Made by a program: the position numbers and the translations under genes
The notes under the pieces: generated by a model
Databases searched by the model: none
What the model was told of the DNA's origin: nothing
Seen by the model: only the letters and a program-made list of their open reading frames with translations
Source: Bifidobacterium oedipodis
GTDB lineage: Bacteria > Actinomycetota > Actinomycetes > Actinomycetales > Bifidobacteriaceae
DNA: 64,000 bases
Assembly: GCF_012932425.1 (NCBI RefSeq)
Contig: NZ_JAAIII010000002.1
Location: 124,001 to 188,000, forward strand
Direction: 5' to 3'
Shown: positions 1 through 7,729 of the stretch, piece after piece
Numbering within the stretch: the stretch's first letter is position 1
Layout of the letters: every line of letters begins with the position of its first letter

Positions 1-410
1 ATGGAGGCGATGGATACTTCGAAGCGCACCTGATCATTGCCCTTGCCAGTGCAGCCGTGGGAAATGGTGTCGGCACCGAACTGGTGAGCGGCGCGCACAA
101 GGTGCTTGGAGATCAGCGGACGGGAGATTGCGGAGACCAGCGGGTAGACGCCTTCATACAGAGCATTGGCCTTCAGAGCCTTCATGCAGTATTCGTTGGC
201 GAACTCGTCACGGGCGTCGACCACATAGGCTTCGACCGCGCCGCAGGCGAGGGCGCGCTGCTTGATGGTCTCCAGGCTTTCGCCACCCTGACCGACATCG
301 AGCGAGACGGCCACGACATCCTTACCGGTGCGTTCCTTGAGGTACGAGATGGCCACGGAGGTATCAAGACCGCCGGAATAAGCCAGAACAAGACGATTGT
401 TGTCTGCCAT
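1..410 (-). CDS. argG: Argininosuccinate synthase (N-terminal part)
   Basis: Joins citrulline and aspartate using ATP to form argininosuccinate, the seventh step of arginine synthesis in the cytoplasm. The first 136 codons are present and the rest runs off the left edge. The N-terminus [20 protein letters not shown] carries the SGGLDTS nucleotide-binding loop of N-type ATP pyrophosphatases, followed by a conserved [10 protein letters not shown] segment. The ATG at 408-410 follows an AAGAAAGGCAACCC leader. It lies downstream of argR on the same strand but has its own promoter region with an ARG box. Confidence 0.97.
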   Translation of the reverse strand, partial: MADNNRLVLAYSGGLDTSVAISYLKERTGKDVVAVSLDVGQGGESLETIKQRALACGAVEAYVVDARDEFANEYCMKALKANALYEGVYPLVSAISRPLISKHLVRAAHQFGADTISHGCTGKGNDQVRFEVSIAS

Positions 411-448
411 GGGTTGCCTTTCTTAAAGTCACAAACAAACTGATTGCA

Positions 449-480
449 AGTATATACAGTGCTATGCATATTTATGCACG
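449..480 (-). promoter_or_regulatory. argG promoter with ARG box (ArgR operator)
   Basis: A near-palindrome TGCATATTTATGCA (465-478) matches the actinobacterial ARG box form TTGCAT-N4-ATGCAA. On the minus strand a TATACT -10 hexamer (449-454) lies just downstream, so bound ArgR would cover the upstream promoter region. A better copy of the same box precedes argC. The operator role is inferred from the match and from the adjacent argR gene. Confidence 0.7.
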
Positions 481-489
481 GCGTGTCCG

Positions 490-1002
490 TCATTTGGAGG
501 CGACGGTCAACAGCCAATCGGCTCGGGTTGAGGCTGTGTCGTCGTCGGCGCAAATCACCATTACCGTGTCGTCGCCGGCAATGGTGCCAAGCACACCTTC
601 GATGGGTCGGCGATCAATTACCGATGCCACATACTGCGCCGCACCGGATGGCGTGTGCACCACGACAAGGTTGCGGGCCGCAGCCACGGAGGTGACCAGC
701 CCGGACAGCACGCGTGACATCTGCTGTTCACCCCGCGCATTCGCATCCTCACCCTCACCGGCGGCATGACTGCGACCCACCGCATAGGCCACCGTGCCGT
801 CATTAAGACGGGTTTTCACCGCATGCATTTCATCAAGATCGCGGCTAAGCGTGGCCTGCGTGACTTCAATGCCTTCATTGGCGAGGATGGATGAAAGTTG
901 GGACTGCGAGGTGACGATGTATCTGGCCAACGCATCCTCAATGGCGCTCAGGCGGGCGGCCCGGGTGGCGGGTCGTTGCAGCGCGGTGTTTGCATCAGCC
1001 AT
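490..1002 (-). CDS. argR: Arginine repressor ArgR
   Basis: Arginine-sensing repressor of arginine genes, 170 residues. The N-terminal winged helix holds the [25 protein letters not shown] segment type seen in ArgR DNA-binding domains (written in part here: [17 protein letters not shown]). The C-terminal oligomerisation/arginine-binding domain ends with [17 protein letters not shown], matching the family GTIAGDDTI motif. I chose the ATG at 1000-1002 because AAGGAG lies 6 nt upstream; an ATG 18 bases further out lacks such a site. It sits between argF and argG, and ARG boxes in this window are its probable targets. Confidence 0.95.
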   Translation of the reverse strand: MADANTALQRPATRAARLSAIEDALARYIVTSQSQLSSILANEGIEVTQATLSRDLDEMHAVKTRLNDGTVAYAVGRSHAAGEGEDANARGEQQMSRVLSGLVTSVAAARNLVVVHTPSGAAQYVASVIDRRPIEGVLGTIAGDDTVMVICADDDTASTRADWLLTVASK

Positions 1003-1083
1003 GCAGGTCTCCTTCATCATCGTTCAACGGGGTTGCCGCCTCTGTTTGCGCCGATCGGCATAAGCGCATCATTCGGCATTCGC

Positions 1084-1142
1084 ATATGCCATGGAAGCAT
1101 CGTCTCTGCCGCATGTGGCGGAGGTTTGCTTCCACGGCATAT
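1084..1142 (-). other. Stem-loop between argF and argR
   Basis: Two 16-base arms (1084-1099 and 1127-1142) are complementary with one mismatch and enclose a smaller GCCGC/GTGGC hairpin. No T-run follows on either strand, so it is not a typical intrinsic terminator. It may be an RNA processing or stability element that separates argF from argR expression. Only the structure is directly seen. Confidence 0.5.
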
Positions 1143-1149
1143 CGCATTG

Positions 1150-2118
1150 TTATGCCAGCAGGCTGTCGTCGCCGCGAGCCTTGCCGGTCAGCCAGGTCAG
1201 CAACGCCTTCTGGGCATGCAGACGATTTTCAGCTTCATCCCACACCACGGATTGCGGGCCATCAATCACCGAGGAGGTGACTTCCTTGCCGCGATAGGCG
1301 GGCAGGCAGTGCTGGAAGATCGCATCCGGCTTGGCCAGCGCCATCAGTTCGTCGTTAACCTGGTAATCCCAGAACGGCTTGGAACGAATGGCATATTCGG
1401 CCTCTTCACCCATGGAAACCCAAGTGTCGGTGAACACGCAGTCGGCACCGTCGGCAGCGGCCTTCGCATCGGTGGTGACGGTGATGGAACCGCCGGTTTC
1501 GGCAGCGATGCGCTTGGCATCCTCGACGATGTCGGGGCGGGGCAGGAAGCCCTGCGGTCCGGCCACGCGCACATCCATGCCAGCCACCGCGCCACCAAGC
1601 AGGTAGGAGTTGGCCATGTTATTGGCGGCGTCGCCCAGATAGGCGATGGTCTGGTTATGCAGGTTATCGACACCGCCGCGATGCTCGGCGATGGTCTGGA
1701 AGTCGGCGAGAATTTGGCAGGGATGGAAATCGTCGGTCAACGCGTTAACCACCGGATGGGTGGAATACTTGGCCATTTCTTCGACGCGATCCTGGCCGAA
1801 GGTGCGCCACACCACGCCGTAGGCCATGCGGTCAAGCACGCGGGCGGTGTCGGCCACCGGCTCACCGCGACCAAGCTGGGAGCCTGACTTGTCAATGACC
1901 AGCGGGTAGCCGCCGAGTTCGGCCACACCGATGGAGAAGCTGGAACGCGTGCGGGTTGAGGGCTTGTCGAACAGCACGGCGACGGCCTGCGGGCCGGCGA
2001 ACGGCTGCTTGTAGAAGCGATTGGCACGGAATTTGATGGCCAGTTCGAGCACTTGCTTCTGCTCGTCGTGGTTGAGATCGTCGTCGCGCAGCATGTGGCG
2101 CAGTTCGGGGGTTGCCAT
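1150..2118 (-). CDS. argF: Ornithine carbamoyltransferase
   Basis: Transfers the carbamoyl group from carbamoyl phosphate to ornithine to give citrulline, in the cytoplasm. It has 322 residues, normal for the family. The carbamoyl-phosphate site STRTR is at residues 54-58, HPVVNALTDDFHPCQ in the middle holds the HPxQ-type site, and HCLPAYRG near residue 270 is the ornithine-loop cysteine motif. The gene starts 20 bases after argD ends, so it is probably in the same transcript. A stem-loop separates it from argR. Confidence 0.97.
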   Translation of the reverse strand: MATPELRHMLRDDDLNHDEQKQVLELAIKFRANRFYKQPFAGPQAVAVLFDKPSTRTRSSFSIGVAELGGYPLVIDKSGSQLGRGEPVADTARVLDRMAYGVVWRTFGQDRVEEMAKYSTHPVVNALTDDFHPCQILADFQTIAEHRGGVDNLHNQTIAYLGDAANNMANSYLLGGAVAGMDVRVAGPQGFLPRPDIVEDAKRIAAETGGSITVTTDAKAAADGADCVFTDTWVSMGEEAEYAIRSKPFWDYQVNDELMALAKPDAIFQHCLPAYRGKEVTSSVIDGPQSVVWDEAENRLHAQKALLTWLTGKARGDDSLLA

Positions 2119-2138
2119 AGTTGGTCTCCTGATATATT

Positions 2139-3434
2139 TCAGTCGTTGGGAAGATCGGCGGGAACATCCTTAAGGATGGCGAGGGCCTGGTCGACATCCT
2201 GTTCGGAGACGATCAGAGGCGGTGCGAAGCGCAGCGCGTCGGCACGTACCGCGTTGACGATGAGGCCACGCTCCAGGCACCAGTTCATGACGGCGTGCGC
2301 GCACGGATGCTTGAGTTCCACTGCGTCGAGCAGACCGCAGCCACGCACAGCAACATACAGCGGGTTACCGGTGGCCATAATGCCTTCGCGCAGCTGCTGG
2401 CCGCGAGCCTCGGCGTTGGTCACGAGATTCTCATCTTCGATCACGCCAAGGGTGGCGAGCGCGGCGGCGGCGCCCAGCGGATTGCCTGCGAAGGTGGAGC
2501 CATGCGAACCGGGGGTGAACAGTGAGGCGAGCTTGCCACCAAAGGCAATCATGCCACCCATCGGGAAGCCGCCGGCAACGCCCTTGGCGAAGGTCACCAT
2601 ATCGGGCTTGACACCGCCGGAAAGCTCTTCACGCTGGAAGGCGAACCAAGCGCCGGTGCGTCCGATGCCGGTTTGCACTTCATCAATGATGAGCAGTGCA
2701 TGGTTGATATCGCACAGTTCGCGCACATGCTTGACGTATTCGGCCCCCAGAGGCTTGACACCGGCCTCGCCCTGGATGAGTTCGAGAATCACGGCGGCCA
2801 CGGGCCCCTTGCCATAGGGGCCGAGACCGGTGGCGGCGAAGGCATCATGCAGGGCCACGGTGTCACCGGGGCGCACGAATTCGACGCCCGGCAGCAGCGG
2901 GTCGAAGGGCTTGCGGATGGCGGGCTTCCATGTTGCGGAAAGCGCGCCAAGCGTACGGCCGTGGAATCCGTTGGTCATCGCGATGATGCGGGCCGGCTTG
3001 CCGCCAATCGAAGGCAGCGCACCGGGCAGGGTGCGACCGTAGAGTTTGGCGAGTTTCAGCGCTGCTTCGTTGCCTTCGGCACCGGAGTTGCCGAAATAAA
3101 CCTTGGAGCCTTCGGGGGCCCCGGCCAGTTCGACCAGCTTCGAGGCCAGCTCGATCTGGGGTTTGGTGGCGAAGTAGTTGCTGACATGGGCCACTTTTGC
3201 GGCCTGTTCAGACACGGCCTGAACCCACTTGGGATGTGCGTATCCGAGCGAATTGACGGCGATGCCTGCAAGGAAGTCGAGGTATTCGTTGCCGTCGACG
3301 TCCCACACATGCGCGCCCTGACCGTGGTCCATCACGCGCAGCGGGGTGCCGAACACGTTCATGTGCACCTGGGAATACTCCCCCAGCCACTGCGCATCGT
3401 TGACACCCAATGTTTCCTTATGTTCAGTAGCCAT
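2139..3434 (-). CDS. argD: Acetylornithine aminotransferase
   Basis: PLP-dependent class III aminotransferase that makes N-acetylornithine from N-acetylglutamate semialdehyde. It has 431 residues. Visible family features are [15 protein letters not shown] (phosphate-cup region), [15 protein letters not shown] (the aspartate contacting the PLP ring) and [14 protein letters not shown] (the lysine forming the Schiff base). The start overlaps the end of argB by 11 bases, which suggests translational coupling within the arg operon. ArgD and related omega-aminotransferases are hard to separate by sequence, but the operon position supports this call. Confidence 0.96.
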   Translation of the reverse strand: MATEHKETLGVNDAQWLGEYSQVHMNVFGTPLRVMDHGQGAHVWDVDGNEYLDFLAGIAVNSLGYAHPKWVQAVSEQAAKVAHVSNYFATKPQIELASKLVELAGAPEGSKVYFGNSGAEGNEAALKLAKLYGRTLPGALPSIGGKPARIIAMTNGFHGRTLGALSATWKPAIRKPFDPLLPGVEFVRPGDTVALHDAFAATGLGPYGKGPVAAVILELIQGEAGVKPLGAEYVKHVRELCDINHALLIIDEVQTGIGRTGAWFAFQREELSGGVKPDMVTFAKGVAGGFPMGGMIAFGGKLASLFTPGSHGSTFAGNPLGAAAALATLGVIEDENLVTNAEARGQQLREGIMATGNPLYVAVRGCGLLDAVELKHPCAHAVMNWCLERGLIVNAVRADALRFAPPLIVSEQDVDQALAILKDVPADLPND

Positions 3435-4377
3435 AGGAGCTCCTCATTTCCAATCCATCGTCCGGCACGACCATGGTGCCGATACCGGCGGAGGTGAATA
3501 TCTCGTTCAGAATCGAATGCGGCTTGCGACCATCGATGATATGCGCTTGGGGCACGCCACCATCGAGGGCACGCACGCAGGCCTCCATCTTGGGGCGCAT
3601 GCCGGATTCGAGATCCGGCAGCATATCGCGCAGTGTTTCCACGCCGATGCGGCCAATCAGGGAGTTCTTGTCTGGCCAATCGGCATACAGGCCATCCACA
3701 TCGGTCAGAATCACGAGCTTGCGCGCTCCGACTGCCGCTGCAAGAGCTGCGGCGGCAGAGTCCGCGTTGACGTTAAGCACTTCGGTGGCGTCGTCTTCAT
3801 TCGGCGCGACCGAAGAGACGACGGGGATACGGCCGGCGGCGACCAAATCCTCAACGGCGGAAGCATCAACAGATACCACATCGCCCACCAAACCAATATC
3901 CGTAGGTTTGCCGTCGATGATGGGCTTGCGCTGCATGGCGGAGAACAGGCCACCATCCTCACCAGACAGGCCCACCGCGAACGGGCCATGCGCGTTGATC
4001 AGACCGACAAGTTCACGAGACACCTTGCCGGTCAGCACCATACGCACCACATCCATGGCTTCCGGCGTGGTGACCCTCAGGCCTCCCTTGAACTCCGATT
4101 TGATGCCCAAAGCCTTAAGCATGTGGGAGATCTGCGGCCCGCCACCATGCACGACGATGGGGTGCAGGCCCACTTGACGCAGGAACACCATGTCTTCGGC
4201 GAAGCACTGTTTCAAATGCTCATCGACCATGGCGTTACCGCCATATTTGACGACGATGCGCTGGCCTGCGAACTCCTCCAGCCACGGCAGTGCTTCAATC
4301 AGCACTTCCGCCTTCTGGTCGGCGCGCAAATCGGTATGCACGTCAAAATGGAACCCAGGTCCCTTTAACTCTGCCAT
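3424..4377 (-). CDS. argB: Acetylglutamate kinase
   Basis: Phosphorylates N-acetylglutamate with ATP, the second step of arginine synthesis. It has 317 residues of the amino-acid kinase fold. VVKYGGNAM near the N-terminus and [13 protein letters not shown] are the Gly-rich phosphate-binding segments, and [18 protein letters not shown] with [11 protein letters not shown] is typical of the ATP half. It overlaps argD and is separated from argJ by a 135-base gap holding a perfect inverted repeat. In many bacteria with cyclic ornithine acetylation this enzyme is the arginine-inhibited step; that control is inferred here. Confidence 0.96.
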   Translation of the reverse strand: MAELKGPGFHFDVHTDLRADQKAEVLIEALPWLEEFAGQRIVVKYGGNAMVDEHLKQCFAEDMVFLRQVGLHPIVVHGGGPQISHMLKALGIKSEFKGGLRVTTPEAMDVVRMVLTGKVSRELVGLINAHGPFAVGLSGEDGGLFSAMQRKPIIDGKPTDIGLVGDVVSVDASAVEDLVAAGRIPVVSSVAPNEDDATEVLNVNADSAAAALAAAVGARKLVILTDVDGLYADWPDKNSLIGRIGVETLRDMLPDLESGMRPKMEACVRALDGGVPQAHIIDGRKPHSILNEIFTSAGIGTMVVPDDGLEMRSSYGY

Positions 4378-4405
4378 ATTGCTCTCATTCTTTTCGACGC
4401 AACGA

Positions 4406-4497
4406 GGGGTTGTCTGTCGATGTTCATTGTCAGACCGTAAAGACTTGGCCAGAGCGGCCCGGAGCGTGTCAGACGATGAACATCGACAGACAACCCC
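4406..4497. repeat. 22-bp perfect inverted repeat between argJ and argB
   Basis: Arms at 4406-4427 and 4476-4497 are perfectly complementary over 22 bases, beginning GGGGTTGTCTGTCG on the plus strand. The 48-base loop contains GGCC-N5-GGCC. The octamer TGTCAGAC sits directly inside both arms in the same orientation, as a direct rather than inverted repeat. It has the look of a small non-autonomous element or mRNA hairpin within the arg operon. There is no T-run. Confidence 0.7.
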
Positions 4498-4512
4498 GGA
4501 TACCGCACTATC

Positions 4513-5688
4513 TTAGCTTTCGTAATCGGCGTTGATGTGTACGTATTCGTGGGTAAGGTCGTCGGTCCACACAGTGGCTTCGGCGTCGCCCGCGTTCAGG
4601 TCGATGTCGATGTGGACTTCGCGCCCGGTCATATCAACTTCGGAACGGTCGCGGCCCGCACCTCCGTTTTCGCAGATGCGCACGCCATTGACGTCTACGG
4701 TCACCTTGTTGGAATCGTAAGGTGCAATGTCGGTGGGCACAGTGCCCAGGGACGACACGATACGACCCCAGTTCGGGTCGTTGCCGCTGATTGCGCATTT
4801 GAGCAGGTTCGAGGCGGCAACCGCACGACCGCATGCCAGAGCGGCCTGTTCCGAAGTGGCTCCGGTCACCGTAATGCGAATGTCATGGCTGGCACCTTCA
4901 CCATCGCCAACAATCTGGCGGGCAAGCGAGGCGCAAGCTTGACGAACAAGCTCATTGAACTCGTCCTTATCAGGTTCGATACCAGAAGCACCGGAGGCGA
5001 GCAACAGCACGGTGTCGTTGGTGGACATGCAGCCATCCACGTCAATGCGGTTGAACGAATGTTCAGTGGCCACAGCGAGTGCCGCCTGCAGCTGACCGGC
5101 GGAGACTACGGCATCGGTGGTGATCACGCACAGCATGGTGGCCAGCTGCGGGGCGATCATGCCTGAGCCCTTGACCATGCCGCCGATTTTGTAGCCGGTG
5201 GAGCCGGTGAGTTCCACGGTTTTCGGCTTGGTGTCGGTGGTCATGATGGCATGTGAGGCGTCCGCTCCAGCTTCGGCGGTATTCGCCAGTGCGGCATAGG
5301 CGTGTTCGGCACCGGACAGCACATGGTCGAGCGGCAGCAATTCACCAATCAGGCCGGTGGAGCATACCGCCACATCGGAGGCGTCGGATAGTGAAAGCAG
5401 GTCGGCGACCTTTTCGGCGGTGGCCAAGGATTGGGCGTAACCCGCCTCGCCCGTGCAGGCGTTCGCGCCACCCGAGTTCAGAATCACGGCCTTGATATGG
5501 CCATTTGCCACGGCCTTGCGACTCCAGACCACGGGAGCGGCGCAGAAACGGTTCGAGGTGAATACGCCTGCGGCCGCGTCCAGCGGGCCGTTATTAACGA
5601 CCAGTGCAAGATCCTTCTTGCCGGCGACGGCGGAAATGCCCGCCGCGACTCCGGCGGCGGAGAAACCAGTTGCGAATGTAACACTCAC
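4513..5688 (-). CDS. argJ: Bifunctional ornithine acetyltransferase / N-acetylglutamate synthase
   Basis: Recycles the acetyl group from acetylornithine to glutamate and may also use acetyl-CoA. It has 391 residues. The self-cleavage region is visible as KGSGMIAPQLATMLCVITTDA (in part), with the Thr that becomes the new N-terminal nucleophile of the beta chain, and ISGNDPNWGRIVSSLG lies in the beta chain. The start is GTG at 5686-5688, overlapping the argC stop by four bases (GTGA), so the two are translationally coupled. The presence of argJ implies the economical cyclic arginine pathway. Confidence 0.96.
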   Translation of the reverse strand: MSVTFATGFSAAGVAAGISAVAGKKDLALVVNNGPLDAAAGVFTSNRFCAAPVVWSRKAVANGHIKAVILNSGGANACTGEAGYAQSLATAEKVADLLSLSDASDVAVCSTGLIGELLPLDHVLSGAEHAYAALANTAEAGADASHAIMTTDTKPKTVELTGSTGYKIGGMVKGSGMIAPQLATMLCVITTDAVVSAGQLQAALAVATEHSFNRIDVDGCMSTNDTVLLLASGASGIEPDKDEFNELVRQACASLARQIVGDGEGASHDIRITVTGATSEQAALACGRAVAASNLLKCAISGNDPNWGRIVSSLGTVPTDIAPYDSNKVTVDVNGVRICENGGAGRDRSEVDMTGREVHIDIDLNAGDAEATVWTDDLTHEYVHINADYES

Positions 5689-6779
5689 GGTGCGACTCCG
5701 ATCTTGGTCAGGCCTGCGTCTTCCGGCAGGCCAAGTGCGATGTTCAGGGATTGGACCGCCTGGCCGGCGGTACCACGGTTGAGGTTGTCGATGGCGGCGA
5801 AGGCGATGATACGCCCGGCGCGACGGTCGGTGACCACTTGGATATGCGCCGCGTTCGAACCGACGATGTTGCCGGTAGCGGGCAGCATGCCTTCAGGCAG
5901 CAGCACCATGAAATCCTGCCCCTCGTAAGCTTTGGTCCACACGGCACGGATTTCATCGTCGCTCATGGCAGCGGCTTTGGCACTCATCGGCGCAGAGACG
6001 ACCGCCAGAATTCCTCGGGACATGGGGGCCAGCACCGGCGTGAATCCAAGGGTGAACTCGTTGGCCGCCGACGCGGGCAGTCCTGCGGCATGTGCGAAGT
6101 TCTGCAGGATTTCGGGAATATGACGGTGCGTGCCACCCACACCATAAGGCAGCGCGGATTGCAAAGCTTCCGAAGCGAGCAGATTGGTGCGCTTCAAAGC
6201 CTTGCCCGCACCCGAATATCCGACAACCAGATCGGCCACAATGCCCTTCTGCTCGACCAGTCCCTCGGCCACGGCCGGCTGGAAGGCCAGCGTGGTGGCG
6301 GTCACGTTGCAGCCGGGGCCGGCGATGCGCTTGGTTCCCGGCAGGGCCTCACGCTGGCGCACATAGGCACCATCGGCATCCTTGCCGACAATCAGCTCGG
6401 GCATGCCATAAGTCCAATGCTCGTAGAAGTCGCCGCCATAGAAATCATCCCATGCGGCTTGCTCTTCGAGACGGTGGTCGGCACCGAGATCCACAACCAC
6501 GGCGTTCGGGTCAAGTTCGGCCGCCAGAGCACCGGAAGCACCGTGTGGCAACGCGAGGATGATCACGTCATGGCCGTTGAGCACATCAGCGGTGGTATCC
6601 TCCACCGTCAGCGAGGCCAGCTGCGGGATGTGCGGCATATGCTTGACCATGGACTCCCCCACCGAGGAGTGCCCGGCAACGCAGGTTACTTCGAAATCGG
6701 GGTGCGCGGCCAGAATGCGCAGCGCCTCGCCCCCCGCATACCCCGTGGCACCGGCCACGGCCACCGTATATTTCGCCAT
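5685..6779 (-). CDS. argC: N-acetyl-gamma-glutamyl-phosphate reductase
   Basis: NADPH-dependent reduction of N-acetylglutamyl phosphate to the semialdehyde, the third arginine step. It has 364 residues. The N-terminus MAKYTVAVAGATGYAGGEAL is a Rossmann dinucleotide-binding fold, and AGPGCNVTATTLAFQP carries the catalytic cysteine. I chose the ATG at 6777-6779 because GAAGGA stands 7 nt upstream; a longer frame from 6833 would start inside the promoter. It is the first gene of the arg operon and follows an ARG box. Confidence 0.96.
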   Translation of the reverse strand: MAKYTVAVAGATGYAGGEALRILAAHPDFEVTCVAGHSSVGESMVKHMPHIPQLASLTVEDTTADVLNGHDVIILALPHGASGALAAELDPNAVVVDLGADHRLEEQAAWDDFYGGDFYEHWTYGMPELIVGKDADGAYVRQREALPGTKRIAGPGCNVTATTLAFQPAVAEGLVEQKGIVADLVVGYSGAGKALKRTNLLASEALQSALPYGVGGTHRHIPEILQNFAHAAGLPASAANEFTLGFTPVLAPMSRGILAVVSAPMSAKAAAMSDDEIRAVWTKAYEGQDFMVLLPEGMLPATGNIVGSNAAHIQVVTDRRAGRIIAFAAIDNLNRGTAGQAVQSLNIALGLPEDAGLTKIGVAP

Positions 6780-6832
6780 ATCACGTCCTTCACCATAGGC
6801 AGACGGCGCAAACCGCCCTTTTCGATATGACA

Positions 6833-6870
6833 AGTATACGCGTTATACGGACTATTGCATAATTATGCAA
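6833..6870 (-). promoter_or_regulatory. argC promoter with perfect ARG box
   Basis: TTGCATAATTATGCAA (6855-6870) is a perfect 16-bp palindrome and an excellent match to the actinobacterial ArgR operator. On the minus strand a TATACT hexamer (6833-6838) follows 16 bases later, so the operator covers the -35 region. This is the likely main promoter of argCJBDF(R), repressed by ArgR with arginine. Confidence 0.85.
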
Positions 6871-6955
6871 CACGCCTTGCAGTCACGTTTGCTCTGCGTC
6901 CATAGCAGTGCAACATCACAATCGTTGTTGCGCATAATCAGACGCCGCGCCAATG

Positions 6956-7594
6956 TCAGGCGGTAATCGTGCCGTCTCCGTTCGAGCCGCCACCGCCCTG
7001 CAATTCGCTGAGCATCTGCTGGTAGAGGGTGAACATATCCACGCCGTTGATCAGCATCCAAACCACGGCAATGGTGTACAGCACGTTGACGATGACGGCA
7101 ATCAGCCCCAGCACAAAACCCTTCATATGGAAAGTGCGACAACGCCACATCGCCATGGCACCCATCAGCGCGGATATTACCGGTACAGGGAAGAACAGGG
7201 CAAGCACCAGCGAGATAATCGCGTACAAATCCCAATGTCCATATAACGGATTTTGGTTGGGATCATCCAGATTGATGCCGTTGAGATAGCCCGGCCTCCA
7301 ACCCTGCCTTTGCTGACCTGTGTAGTCGTTTGGCCTGTTCTGCCCGGCGAAAGCACCTTGTTGCGGTGCCTGCTGATACTGCTGACCGTAGGGGTTCTGC
7401 TGCCCCTGTTGGGCATATTGCCCGGCCGCACCTTGGCTCTGCTGAGTCTGCGCAGTTTTCGGAGCTTCGGGGGCACCATACACATATGGGTTGTAGTTCG
7501 GCCCGAACTGGCCGGCCATCGCACCATATTCGGGTTGCTGGTACCGACCGTATTCCGGCTGGGAGTTGGGCTGGGAAACGTTCGGCTCACTCAT
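6956..7594 (-). CDS. Membrane protein with Gln/Tyr/Pro-rich N-terminus (DUF4190-like)
   Basis: Function unknown. Of its 212 residues the first ~120 are low-complexity, rich in Q, G, Y, P and N, and probably disordered. Two hydrophobic segments follow: LYAIISLVLALFFPVPVISA and FVLGLIAVIVNVLYTIAVVW. The gap between them, LMGAMAMWRCRTFHMKG, resembles DUF4190 proteins. The C-terminus is Gly-rich. The ATG at 7592-7594 was chosen because AAAGGA precedes it by 6 bases; an upstream in-frame ATG overlaps the binding site. It lies between the arg operon and pheST and reads toward argC. Confidence 0.75.
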   Translation of the reverse strand: MSEPNVSQPNSQPEYGRYQQPEYGAMAGQFGPNYNPYVYGAPEAPKTAQTQQSQGAAGQYAQQGQQNPYGQQYQQAPQQGAFAGQNRPNDYTGQQRQGWRPGYLNGINLDDPNQNPLYGHWDLYAIISLVLALFFPVPVISALMGAMAMWRCRTFHMKGFVLGLIAVIVNVLYTIAVVWMLINGVDMFTLYQQMLSELQGGGGSNGDGTITA

Positions 7595-7635
7595 CGTCAT
7601 CCTTTGGTTCGATTCATCGTATTCAGCTATAAACA

Positions 7636-7666
7636 GGGGCGCAGGTGCGCGAAACACCTGCGCCCC
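7636..7666 (-). terminator. Intrinsic terminator after pheT
   Basis: GGGGCGCAGGTG (7636-7647) pairs perfectly with CACCTGCGCCCC (7655-7666) across a 7-base loop. On the minus strand TGTTTATA follows. It is 63 bases past the pheT stop codon. Confidence 0.85.
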
Positions 7667-7729
7667 TCATAGGATTGCAATCATAGACCTGCAATCATTA
7701 GGACTGCCTGAATGCCGACTGAATGCCGA

